Assembly: GCA_030512335.1 (NCBI GenBank)
Contig: JAULSU010000005.1
Location: 4,545,501-4,609,500 of the forward strand
Direction of reading: 5' to 3'
Length of the DNA: 64,000 nt
Origin: Immersiella caudata
Taxonomy: Eukaryota; Ascomycota; Sordariomycetes; Sordariales; Lasiosphaeriaceae
Numbering within the stretch: position 1 is the first letter of the stretch; every line of letters starts with the position of its first letter. Below are positions 1 to 11,110 of this stretch, piece after piece. A program made the translations under genes and the position numbers. The notes below the pieces were generated by a model. It did not search any database and was not told the DNA's origin. It saw only the letters and a list, made by a program, of their open reading frames with translations.

Positions 1-508
1 CATGGAGGAGCAAGACCTTCTCTGTTTAGTACCTCTTCGCTGTTTGATACGCATGGTTCGCCTTCTTTCAACTTGTTTGAGTTACACCAAGGGCACATGG
101 CACGGAGTTTAAAAAAGCAAAATACCCCTGGTTCGGGGGACATACCTTGTGATGTTACGGTTCGCGGAGAGGTAGAGATGGCTGATGGATGGCGATTTTA
201 GCATAGTGAGCACGAGAAGAGGAGAAGAAAACGAACCGAATAAGCGGATATTTTTTCAGGAGTGATCAGTGTCGGGATAGGTAAGGTATGAAGACAGTGA
301 CAAAGATACTTTGCCCGGCTCATCTACATCCCCCGGTTACGTCCTAGCAAGTCTTATCATACCCTTTCCATTGCCTTCATCTTTAAGTACGTAAACCCCC
401 ATTCCAGATTGATGTAATCACGTAGCAGACACGTTATCAGGTTTTCGGCCATACACCACAAAGCTGCTCTCATCAGTCCACGCCCAACCTTCCACACAGG
501 GGGAACAC
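1..508. other. left-edge intergenic sequence, no gene seen
   Basis: No open frame with splice signals or a recognisable protein family was found. It lies just downstream of the minus-strand methyltransferase and probably holds its 3' UTR and terminator. Confidence 0.5.
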
Positions 509-1909
509 TCACATGGGCAAATATGTATGCACATTCCTATCCTTCATGACCTTCCTCGCCTCACTGATAGTGACCAACGCCTTTTCGGGACTCCACCCCA
601 ACCCCCTCGTCAACAGCGCCAAACTCAACCCCTCAATCCCTCCATCCATCATCGCCAACGTCCACTTGCCCAACTCCTTGTAGTACGGATCCTTGGGCCA
701 CGAATTCAACGGCCACTTGAACCGCTTCTCCACCACATCCACAAACCCCGCCTTCTCCAGCAACCCCTTGTACGTCGGTGCCAGGTCCAACGGGCGTCCC
801 ATCTTCTCCGCCGCCTCAAAGCACGCATCACTCAGCTGCTCCATGGCCGAATCCGCCTTTTGCGTGCCGTCGTCGCACCAATACCGACAAATGAAGTCTT
901 GCATCTCCAACACGCCGCCGGGTTCGAGGGCTTTGAAGGCTTTTTCGACGACGGCGCCGGGATCGGTGAAGGAGCCGGCCATGGCGCGGGAAAAGATGAA
1001 GTCAAAGGGTTTGGTCCAGGTCCAGTCTTGTTCGACGTCGTCGATTTCGAATTGGAGGTTGGGGGGGACCCTTCACTCACAATGTCAGAATATGATTTGA
1101 GACCTTGGGTAAAGATGGAGAAGTGGAGAGCGGAGAAAGAGGAAAGGGGCATACCAGGCGGGTTGAATCGGGGAGAGGTCGACGCCGATGACCTAAGGAG
1201 TTAGTTATGAAGAAAATATTCCAGGGTAAAGAAGAGTTACTTCAGCTTCTGGATGGGCGTCGGCTAAGAATTTGTTAGTACCCGGAATATTGAGTGTTGG
1301 GAGAATGGTATCTACCATAGTCAATAGCCCAAGCCCCCGTGCCTGTTCCAATATCCAACACACGCTTCGCACCCGCAGACTTGGGACTGAGTGAGATTTC
1401 GCCGCGAAAGGTCAAGAGGAAGATGTAGTGCTGCATGTCTGTCCATTGTCAGAACACGGTAAACCTGATGGGGTATAGGAACGGCCTACCCAGTCTTTCC
1501 GCTTCGCGCTCATCGTTCGGGTAGGCGTACTCTGGTGAGTTCCGAGTCAGTTGACATTAAACGCCTTCTTAGGGGGGCAAGCTGACTCCCGGCGCTGAAG
1601 GAATGGTAGGTTCGGCCATTCTCAAACTGGTGTTGCAAGATGCTGGATCGAATGCTTGTCAGAGAGCTTCCAGTGTGCTGTCTGTGTCAGGTTCCGAGAT
1701 GATTGTGATTTTAGGGGATGAGAGCTTACACCCGAGAAAAACGAGTCAGCCCCGGCGTCGTCATTCTCAACGGTATCAGCAACCTGGGAGTGTCAGTTCA
1801 GTCGATGGACTCGTAACCCTGGCTACCGGGTAAATTCACCGGGTGATTGAGATGGACTCACGATGGGATCAACGACGAGCGGTTGCTCCTGTTCTTCCTG
1901 ACTCGCCAT
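509..1909 (-). CDS. LaeA-like (TAM-type) SAM-dependent methyltransferase
   Basis: This is an intact class I SAM methyltransferase of the fungal LaeA-like family; the family is known, the substrate is not. I deduce eight exons (1862-1909, 1730-1783, 1587-1677, 1490-1531, 1316-1438, 1241-1263, 1155-1192, 509-1070), which join in phase to 326 codons. The start is the ATG of MASQEEQEQP. An acidic N-terminus is followed by the family segment FENGRTYHSF and then YAYPNDEREAERLDMQHYIF. SAM-binding motif I is VLDIGTGTGAWAIDYA at about residue 110. The acidic strand-2 end is VIGVDLSPIQPAW and the post-I region is FEIDDVEQDWTW. Then come FDFIFSRAMAGSF and a C-terminal GLGWS segment. Several exons are only 20-60 nt. 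One donor is the weak GTCAGC (exon 3). LaeA itself is a global secondary-metabolism regulator, but most paralogues are not, so no role is assigned. A related, broken copy lies at 14.7-15.9 kb. Confidence 0.88.
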
Positions 1910-4900
1910 ACTGTGCAGCAGTCACGGTGGGAGAGAAAAAAAAAGCCTCCAAAAAATTCCAATTTCCTGATCCAAGTTCCAAGGTAAAGCGTGACTCGAC
2001 TTGGTGTACACACCCTCCTTGCGCACCACATAAAAACAGGGTGCGGTTCCCGAATTATGAACTGAAATCCCCCCTCCCTCCCTCACATCCCACGCAGCGT
2101 CGCAGCAGCAATGCACTCACCGATAAGGGGCATGGCAGCCTCCTTTGGACCTAGGTTGGCTCACCTGGAGGGAAGCTCAATCCGGGAAGCGCCCCCGATG
2201 CTGCAGTCAGTCAGTCGCGCAGACGCACGGCGCAGACAGCCCATCTGCTTGCAGTTTTGCATTCGATATTGCATGTTTCAGCCCTTTGATTGGATGTCTC
2301 GCCCTCGGCGCGATCCTCCTACCAAACAATCCCCTTTGGGACGGGGGATGCGGGATTTGGGTGGGCGGGCGGCCGAGCGCGTGGCACATTGTCCGCGCTG
2401 CATTGAAGAATGGGCTGCTGCCGCACGAAGGCGGTGTCAATTCAATTTACTACGCGGGGGGCGAGGTCTGCGTGACTGCATTGTGTGGGGGGCAGGCGAT
2501 TTGAGGGAAGTGAGGTAAAGAACGCCATGCATTACACCAGAACAGACTATATATCTAGCAGACCGCAACTTTGTGGCGTGCTTCTTGACCCGTCTTCTGT
2601 GTGTTCGCTGCGTCTAGGCTGGTTTTGGGGGTTGGTGAGCAGGGTTCGCATGCCGTTGAAGTGAGCATTGCTGCTTCATCCCAATCATCGCTAACGCTTC
2701 ATTGTGATGATGTGATTGAAGAGCCAGCACCGCTGATGGACTTGAACGTCAAATACAAAGTTGAACGAGCCCCCGTTGAGGGCGTCTTGTGACTGGAACA
2801 ATTGGTTGTACAACAAAGAACTGGATTGCTGAATACAGGGGAAATCTCGAGTCACAAAGCCAATGTCTCATCTTGGTCTCTGAACGTTACGCCTCGCCAC
2901 GGAAACAGAGTGAGGATGATAACAACAGACTCGAAAGGGCAAGGCGAGTCGAAAAGCCAAGATGACAAGCAGAAGAAAGTGGAGGCCGGAGCTGGGCCGC
3001 ACTTTCCACGTTTCCCTCTCCACATTTCCTTCCACGTGCCCCGCTACGGACATCTGCATTGAGGAAGGAGCCACAGATCTGGACCAACAGCAACCGACAC
3101 TTGTTCTTTCGTTGCCCCACTCAGCTGAATGCTCGAGATCTGGAGAATTTTAGTGCTGAATTGAGCTTTCGCCCTGAAAAAGCGCTGCCTCCGCCGTTGG
3201 GTTGCAGTCAGACAGTCAGCGGGCCGAGCAGCCGTCAACCCTCTTCCGCTCCCCATCTTCTCGATCAACGCGTCGAACGGCGTTGCAACTGAATGATCTC
3301 AATTGACGCGTCTAATGGAGCGGATGTGACCAAAATTTTGACCTCATCTTCCGCGACTTCCGAGTTCCTTCCGCGACTGGCCAACTTATCCGTCGACCAC
3401 GACATTCAGGAACATCTCAACCAGAGCCCGCTCGCTGCAAAGAGGGTCCCGGACCAACAGATCGCCGACGTCCGATCCATACTGTCAACACTTTCGGCAT
3501 TTTCCGCGCTGACGCCTGATGAGACCTCAGCTGCATCGATCGACGCCTTCCGCAAAGGCTGAACCGCTACGGCCAAGAACGCTTTGGTCTCCAACGGTGG
3601 CGGTAAGTTGCATGTCCCGCTAACTCGGCTCCAGCTGATTCTGGTTTAGGTTCTACCGTCTTGAATGTGAGTATTTTGGGATATGAGGTGCCCCTGAACG
3701 AAGCAGCTCATCTCCAGATTTCACTGACCTCACTCAAGCGACGGTCTCTTTGGCCTCGTTCTCGATTTGAGCGCCTCAGCCATGGAACTCGTCCTCCGCT
3801 GCTGACCGGAAGCAATTGCGAAACGTTTCTGAACAGGCTGAGTAATCCCGTTGATGACTTGGCGTGGTGCATATCGACATCAACCTGGGTTTGTAACAAC
3901 CCTCGCTTCGTGCCATTATCCGGCATTACTCAACTGCCGTGATAACACATGGCGTATACGCGCACCGCGAACACAGCAAAGTGAACACAGTACAGCCCAA
4001 CAACTGCAATCGAAAAGACAGCTCTGCACTTCATCCACAGATGCGCGCCACCGTTACATGATCGACCACATCGATAAGCTCTTGATGCTACCCGATCGCA
4101 TGTACATTTATATCTACCGGGCGCAGGACAACGCCTGACAGCTCGGGCCGAAACACTACTCCCAGGGGCATGCGGTTGTATTGGGCTTGCCCTCGCTAGA
4201 CCAAGACCAGTGCTTTGTGTCGCGTTCTTACTAACTCGTGGGCGGAGCGGGTCCTAGATGAACAACCGAGAGATGGTGCATGGAACGCATCCACGCTCCT
4301 ACAGAAGCTGAGCGTGTTCTACGCTAGCGTCCAGCGAGTCCTCTGTTAGGCACTCCGCGCTATTGGCGGCCAGGGAAAGGGTCCCCCTGGAATGGAAGAG
4401 CATGCCGTCCCGATCTTGCATTTTTTGCTTGACACACGCAGGCATTCTCATCCCATCTACTTATTGTGAGGGCCGCGGTATTCGTCGTGCCGCCCGTGGG
4501 CCCCACCCACACTTCGCTCCCCACAGAAAGAAGGGGGGGAATGGGGCGTGGAGGACCCGCACCGGGCTTGTGCCGCAGCATTGGCACACCCTCTTGCTGC
4601 AGAAATGCGCAGACTTTGCTGCAGGCGAGCCAGTTACCAAGGGGCGAGCCGTTTTGGTGATTCGCTCCCTCAGGTAAGCGATATGTATGGAACGCCAACC
4701 GATCGATCAATCAATGCGTGCGCTTTGACACAACCACACATTCTCACACCACCCGGCTTTCCCTCGTCAGAGTCAGGTCCTGCAGCGCAGCGAAAGCGAG
4801 GGGCCCGTCTAATTACAGCGGGCAGCGCCCAGACGACCGCCACGGACCCTTTCAGCCGTCGGGTGCGCACGCGGCGCGCAAGAAATACATATGCGCGCCA

Positions 4901-5065
4901 TTGCGTGTATCCCCCCCACCGCTGGTGCTCCCGTCCCTTTTTTTTTTTTTTGGTTTTCCACGCGGTTACTGTTTTGGTCAATCGTCGTGACCTGTCCCCC
5001 GCGACCCGACGGTTCGACAAAAACCTCGGCGGGCCGTAGGCGGCTCGACAACGCCAACGGTCAAC
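1910..5065. other. intergenic region without a convincing gene
   Basis: About 3.1 kb separate the methyltransferase from the rhodopsin-like gene. Several short open frames overlap on both strands, but none shows a recognisable family, apart from the possible fragment at 3293-3700. Poly-T and pyrimidine runs near 4940 and after 5060 belong to the promoter of the downstream gene. Confidence 0.5.
3293..3700 (+). pseudogene. possible remnant of an unidentified gene
   Basis: An 89-codon open segment (3293-3562, beginning MISIDASNGADVTK) has a balanced, protein-like composition and third-position C bias. It stops at TGA (3560-3562). Past the stop the same frame stays sensible (TATAKNALVSNGGG) up to a good-looking intron: donor GTAAGT near 3603, an internal GCTAAC and a TTTAG acceptor. 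I do not recognise the family. It may be a gene fragment carrying one nonsense change (CGA to TGA would fit), or chance open sequence. Confidence 0.25.
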
Positions 5066-5103
5066 TTTTGCTTCTTTTCTTTCTTTCTTTTCTTTTTTTC
5101 CTC
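5066..5103 (+). promoter_or_regulatory. pyrimidine-rich promoter tract
   Basis: A nearly uninterrupted C/T run lies about 30-70 bases ahead of the ATG at 5134. CT-rich tracts just upstream of the start are common in filamentous-fungal promoters and mark transcription start sites. A separate poly-T run lies near 4940. Confidence 0.45.
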
Positions 5104-5133
5104 CACCAAGAGATCTTGGGGCCTTCTTCAACC

Positions 5134-6547
5134 ATGCTGGAGTCCACCGAGGCAATGCTCCTGCTGGGCAGGCAGGCGACGCAGCAGCAGCCGCCACCAG
5201 GAGCACCGCCAAACGGGTCCGGAGCAGGAGGACCACCGCCGGGACTTCCACCACTGCCAGAATACTACCGATACCCGCCATTTCTCAACCAGCGCGCTCC
5301 TTTTCTAGGTTTTACCATTACTCTCCTCGTCGTTTCGTGGATATGCTCTCTCTTTCGGTTGTACATTCGATTCTTCATCAAGCGGACGCCGGGGTGGGAT
5401 GACTTTTTTATTGTTTTGACCATGGTATGCCCCCCCCTTCCTCACCCTTTATGTGTTCCTTCCTGGGTGCCTTTGCAGGGCATGTACTGATAATGTGATT
5501 CTAGCTCACCACAACAATGGGCTCCGTAGTCCTCTGCCTAGCAACCGACATGAAACTAGGCTCCCCCATCTTCTTCCTCACCGGCCCCGAAATCGTCGCC
5601 ATCCTCAAACGCTTCTACATCATCTCTTTATCCTACCCCTTCTCCGCAACTTTCATCAAGCTCGCTCTCCTGCTACAATACCTGGCCACCTTCAACCGTT
5701 CCGGCGCCGTACGCATGCTTTGCAAACTCACCATCGCCGCGTCCACACTACAAGGTCTCGCGTTCGCGGTGATGACCATCTTCTCGTGCTGGCCGGTTCA
5801 TTTCTTTTGGGATGATAAAGTGCAGGGGGGCAAGTGCTGGGGTTTTGCTAGCAGGGAGCCGGGGGAGTTTATGGTGGCCATGGTGACGCAGGTGGTGAGC
5901 ACAGCGGCCTTGGATATGCTGGTGTTTGTGATTCCGGGGTGGGTTTATCTAAAGGGGGATGAGTGGCAGAGTAGGAAGGGGAGGTGGAGTTTGGTGGGGT
6001 TGTTGGGGTTGGGGTCTGCGTAGGTTTTTCCTTTTCCTATTGGGTTCACCTTCCTTGTTGAATCCGGTGGCAGCATGGAGATGAGACTAATGGTTGCAGG
6101 GCCATGATTTGCTCCCTCTGGAGAGTCGTCTACGTCATCCAGCTCAAGGACAAAGCCCCATTCGACCCCGTCTGGAACACAGCCACCATCATGGGTCTCG
6201 CATCCTACGAATTGCATCTCGCCGCCATCTGCGCGGCCCTGCCCATCCTGTGGCCCGTCTTGAAAGAGAAATGGGACAGGATCTTTGTCACGTACGAAGT
6301 GACAGTAACCGAAGACTACGGAGCCTTCCGGTCGAGGAAGGAGGCGACAGACATTGAGCTGCAGTCAGTGCCTGCGTCAATAAACGATACGCAGACGGAC
6401 AGGTGGGAACCGTTTATGGGCGATGAAACAACCGGGTTGGGGGAGAATACGACGGCTGTGGTTGCCGAGAAGAGGACGAAGAAGATGAAGGACATGTTTA
6501 GACGCTCGCTGAGCCGCGGACCACCAGGGTCGGAGAAATTGCCCTGA
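5134..6547 (+). CDS. rhodopsin-like integral membrane protein (fungal PTH11-related group)
   Basis: Three exons (5134-5424, 5505-6019, 6100-6547) join in phase to 417 residues. The first 45 residues are Pro/Gly-rich and probably extracellular. About seven hydrophobic segments follow, including FTITLLVVSWICSLF, the FYIISLSYPFSATFIKLALL helix and a C-terminal pair after AMICSLWRVVYV. Family landmarks are visible: WDDFFIVLTM after helix 1, the ATFIKLALLLQYL helix, CWPVHFFWD, and GKCW in the loop before the next helix. The tail is long, charged and serine-rich, and ends SRGPPGSEKLP. This family (fungal rhodopsin domain, overlapping PTH11-like receptors) is widely expanded in plant-associated fungi. 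No retinal-binding lysine claim is made. The ligand is unknown. Confidence 0.87.
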
Positions 6548-8181
6548 TCGGGGAGGGACCTATTAGGAAGATACCCAGGTGACCTACCGGATACCACGGT
6601 AGTGTATGAAGTACATGTATAGACGTATTATTATTGTATCTGTTTGTCTTCTGATGGGTAATGCAGCATGAATTTGCATCGTATCTTTGCAGTGTCTTGT
6701 CGATCGATGTCTTGTCGGTGAATCTTGTGTATTGACTAAGGTGAGCCGCTGCTCACCCCACTCATCCGACCAAGTCAAACCTCCCACGTGGCGATCTCTC
6801 ATATATCTGAAACTTCCATAACCACCACAACGATAAGACAAGCCTTTGTGCCGTCATTTTAGCATTGTAACCTGGAACACGCTACCGGGATGATGCTTGC
6901 TAATACCGTTCCTCATGCATCAAAAGCAATGGAGAATCCGCTTCTTCGCTGCAGTCAAGACCTTGGGAGAGCTTTGAGGCGCCAAAGATCTTCGTCGGCG
7001 GTTTGAAAAGTCATATGACCGGTGACAAGAAGGAAGGCGCAAGTGCCGGATGGGGTGAAACTGTGATGGGGTGAAACTGTGATGGTCGTGACGATTGGAT
7101 TTGTGTTCTCGTTCTTAGCAAAGCCACTTGCAGACGCTACCCCCGATGTCCGATCGATCGTCTGCATCTGAACCGCGATTTGGTAGCGAACTAATCGATT
7201 TCTCGCCGCGTTCTTATCGTGTTACTTGATCTTGAACGTGGAGAAAGTCTTAGCCTGGAGTACAGCGGACGGAGAGACCGAGTGTGGGACCCGAAAGGGC
7301 ATGTCTGCGGACGATATCGTGGATTTTCCATCGGTGCACTTTTACGCTTTCGCTTACATGTTCCTTCGAACGGAGCGGAATCCTCTGTCGGCATCTTATT
7401 CCGACTTGATTTCTAACCTTGGGTCTGAACTGCTCTAGGCCACTCCGCAAAGGAGTGTATCATTGGCCAGGTGCTTGTTCACCTGCGGAGGCGCGAGTAA
7501 GAACGCTCTTTCACTCTGCTGAAATCTTGGGCGACCTAGTTTAAGCGCTAAGCACTACTGGCATAGCATGAGACCAAATCACTGCTTTCCAATGGTCTCG
7601 GAAGCCGTGCAACTCCCCCATAGGAGCTGGAAATGCAGTGTTTCTGTCGGGCGCTTCCACAGTGCCCTCTGAGATTTGTCACATACCATCCACGCCGACC
7701 TACTCGGTCAAGACCAGTCTCTGGGTTCACCGGTAATACGTACTTATATCACCTCAATACTCAGCAACAGGCATTCCAGCCCCCCCCTTTCTTCACCCAA
7801 CATTCACCTTTACCAATCAAATCCACCAATGCAGACTCATCCAAACCAGCAATATGTCCCGCCTTGACCCAAACAGCTTGTACACTATCTCCCCCTCCAC
7901 CGCACAAGACCGAAACTCCTCCCTTCTCTCCATCCTCCCCAACCAAAACAACCAAGCCGTCCTCCTCCCCGGCCCGTCCACTGACAGCCGCCCGGGCCGT
8001 GAACAACTCGGGCGATTCGAACTCATCGATGGGTCCAACAACGTCTACTCCATCCAGAATTCCAACCTGGGCTTTGACATCGTCCTCAGCCTTGACGACA
8101 ACGCCCAGGGCGTAGAGATGGCGGACCGGAAAGGAGACGAGGAGGAGCAGCAGAGGTGGGAAGTGGGACTGACAGGGATGG
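6548..8181. other. intergenic region with one tandem duplication; no convincing gene
   Basis: Short overlapping open frames occur on both strands. A small plus-strand frame at 7854-8249 (begins MSRLDPNSLYTISPST) has some coding character, but I cannot place it in a family, and it overlaps the upstream edge of the pseudogene that follows. The only clear structure is the 16-bp duplication at 7049-7080. Confidence 0.45.
7049..7080. repeat. perfect 16-bp tandem duplication
   Basis: The unit gatggggtgaaactgt occurs twice head to tail and is followed by the first five bases of a third copy. It lies in non-coding sequence. No function is proposed. Confidence 0.85.
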
Positions 8182-9483
8182 ATGACAGGGGGCCGCAATC
8201 CCCACCCTGTCCCACTTCACCAACAGGACACAGACTCAGACCTCCATAGGACAAGGTTCCCATGGTACCCAGGCCGCCCGAAATCATCGAAACCAAGTAG
8301 AGAAACACGCCATGATGAGTACTTCGACTTCTGGCTCCACATCACGGCGGGCCATCATCGAGAACAAAAGAAGTGTGTGCCTTGTCGCAAGGCTGCCCCT
8401 AAGGGGCTCGTCGGCGTCCACCACTTCTGTGCTGCGTGTCTGATCGATCACTCGAAGGCGTTGTTCTCCAAGGCTGAGAGGGAGAAACCGAGGGACAGTC
8501 GAGATCGCATCTGCATTGGTCATACAGGGTATATCCGGCTGTGCGAACACAAAGTCATCACTCGTGTCGAAGTGGCAAATGTGTTGGGACGGCTCTCGGC
8601 GACACGTCGAGACAAATCCGAAGTGAGAGGGGATGAACACGTCTAGGTGAGGAGGTGTTAACATCCTAGCCATATGCCCCCTGCAAGCCGTCACGCTCAT
8701 CCACTTGCGGGTTGGATCGTGGAGAGGACGCACCCGACGGCTGTTGTGAGACGAACAGGGGATGCGATTGTTTTGGATTTAGCGTGGACGGGGCATCTGC
8801 AAGTGCCAAATATGACAGGAGTGATGTCAAACAGTTGCGATAGAGGCGCTTCTTCCGGGTCTTCGAAGGGGGGCGGCTGAGTATATCGTCCCGCAGGCTA
8901 CGTCGGGGAGACTCTCCGAGATGAGGTGTTTTGATCCCAACAGATGCGCGTGTTCAGACTAGAAATACCCACCTTACTCAAAATGGGCACTCATGCTGGA
9001 GCGGTGGCGCTGGTTGTCGTCAGGATCCTAGTCACAGGGTTGTTCCGTCTTGACGGCGAACAGAAAGGGACGAGGAATAGGGGCGGTAACGGTGAAGCGC
9101 TGGAGGCCCACGTCGCAGTCACGACTCTCAGCAACACCTTTGGCGATGAAAGCAGATACTCCATCAGTGTCACTCGCTGCCCCGACACAAGCAGCGACAT
9201 CAGCTGTCTTGTGTTCAATTGTCATCGAAGGATCTCCTACGGTTCCGCCTAGCAACAGGAATTGACGACCGTGGACTACCCCTGGTTCGAGGCCCTCAAT
9301 CCCGACTCATACAGACTTAAGAAGGACGAAAAAACCCAGGGGACGCTCTGGTGCCGTGACCCAACATGCACAAACTACTATCGCTCCCTGGGGAGACTTG
9401 TTGTGAGAAGGTGCTGTGCGGCGCCACGGGGCATTCACCCTCAACGACGGAAAACAACAAGTGGGGGTCGGCATACTGGTTGA
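8182..9483 (+). pseudogene. decayed member of an uncharacterised fungal Cys/His-rich family
   Basis: One frame carries recognisable blocks of a lineage-expanded fungal family of unknown function: KCVPCRKAAPKG with a following HHFCAACLIDH, then ICIGHTGYIRLCEHK, then HPSHMPPASRHAHP and IVLDLAWTGHLQVP, and a C-terminal block DYPWFEALNPDSYRL leading to LWCRDPTCTNYYR. Between these blocks the frame is cut by TAG (8644-8646), TAA (8659-8661), a TGA near 8878 and TAG (9250-9252). The block MRCFDPNRCACSD (from 8921) sits one frame off, so an indel is also needed. Reading through the three TAG/TAA stops restores plausible protein each time, and each is one C-to-T change from a glutamine codon. The gene looks intronless and dead. 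The paired cysteines suggest the intact family binds zinc, but this is inference. Confidence 0.65.
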
Positions 9484-11110
9484 TCAGGGCAATTCCATTT
9501 CGGATCAAGGATAGCGAAAAATGTTCTCTATGAGTAGGAGTAGGCCAAGCGGTGGTTGAAATGTTCGCCGGAGGCACCTTTTTGGGATGCACATCAGCAC
9601 ACGCCGGGATCGAAGAACAAGGGGGGCGCTTCGTCGTCAGCACAATCTGTCAAAATCCCAACAACCTTCCCCACACTTCCCAAGTGTTGGGGTGAAGACT
9701 CTCGGTGGTCGCCTTCAGAATAGGTCCATCTTATGCAAGTTATGAATGTGGAAATAAAATGCACAAAAATATTGCGCACCCCTTCACTTCCGCTCTGACC
9801 ACTGCTGTTTAAGAAGCCGTGATCGGGAAAGTGATTGGGTTTGGGAGGCCCCCCTTCCTCTGGACCAATCGCATGATACGATTGAAGGTTTGGGCTGCCA
9901 CGTCGCTGTGACCTGCAGCTTGCAGTTGTGCCTGATCCACTTGCGTCCATCCATTTTCTGGGGCGATGATATCACTCGAGAAGTTCACCGAGAAATCTTT
10001 CCGAATCGCGGGAACCGCCAATCTGATGGTTGGGAACTGTGCGCGTGCAGATGCGAGGAAGTGATGCAAGCCGCAGAGTGCCACGTCGTCATGTGAGAGC
10101 GGGGGCAATGCCATGTTTCCATTTCTGTCTGCGCGTGAGCGCGGTTGTCTTAATGTATGTTCCCTTTGCTCTAGACGCCTTCGCCCCCGATCAATTACCG
10201 GATGTGTACATATTGAACATTTATGATCGCCATCATCTCAGCCCCTGAAACCCCCCCTCATCATCGCTCTTCGGCTCCCTTGGAAACCACCTCGGCGATG
10301 GAATCCACCAGTTTGGTCAACTTTGCGAGTCGTTCAACTACGGTCTCAGATTGCAGTGGTTGCAGCAGTCTGTCTTGCAGTGTCGATGTGTCGTGGATGT
10401 GAACGCTCAGCGTCGATGCTGGGACGCTGGGAGAAGTCAGCTACTTCTGCCCCGAAACACCAGACGAATGAGACGGCACGGCGCTCTCACCCTGGCTCAT
10501 CGTTATTCAGCGGATCGTCCATGAAAGAATTTTCTTCGAACTCGAATCGGATGTGACGTAATTACTTTGTTTCAGTTTACTGTTCTGGGGGAAAGACCGA
10601 CTTGCCCATGGGAGCGCTTTCTGCCCATTTAATAGCAGGGACATCGAGCCGACCATTTTCGACCATCTTCCGTGACATCTCTGCTGTGAAGTTGAGAAAA
10701 CACGTTTCGATGTCTCCTTTGTCTATATTCTGGGAGTCTTCGAGTTGGGGACTCGAACTCTTAGATCAACTCTCCCAGCCAATGTGGGTGGTGACAGATA
10801 GGAAATGCGCAGCAGTTGCAGGTTCCTGTCTGAGACGTGGCGACCCCACCAGATCCCGAATCTGGGGAGCTAAAATCCTGGGGAAAAAAGATTAAGCCAA
10901 TCAGATGCGGGCGGACACCTCAACGATGTCTCCTGCGTGTTGGGCACCTTCCCAAGTTCCCGGAGCCTCAGGCCGCGCTCCTGACCTTGGATAGAAGTAC
11001 CTGCCCCCGAGGCGAGCGAAGTTGTCATTTCTCAGCGCCCGTGGAAATCTCATCTCTCATCGCCTCAACAAAATTTTGACCGCCTAGTCTGCTCTTTTTT
11101 TGCCGCCCAT
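9484..11110. other. intergenic region, at most weak coding signal
   Basis: A minus-strand open segment at 9809-10114 (begins MALPPLSHDDVALCG) and a shifted continuation ending EAPPLFFDPGVC near 9594 could be parts of a small spliced or broken gene. No family is recognised, so it is not called. The remainder up to the C2H2 gene shows nothing convincing. Confidence 0.4.

Noticed and set aside
4670..5281. 203-codon minus-strand frame across the rhodopsin-like promoter and start
   Set aside because: It runs through poly-T and CT-rich promoter sequence, giving Lys/Arg-rich low complexity, and overlaps exon 1 of a real gene.
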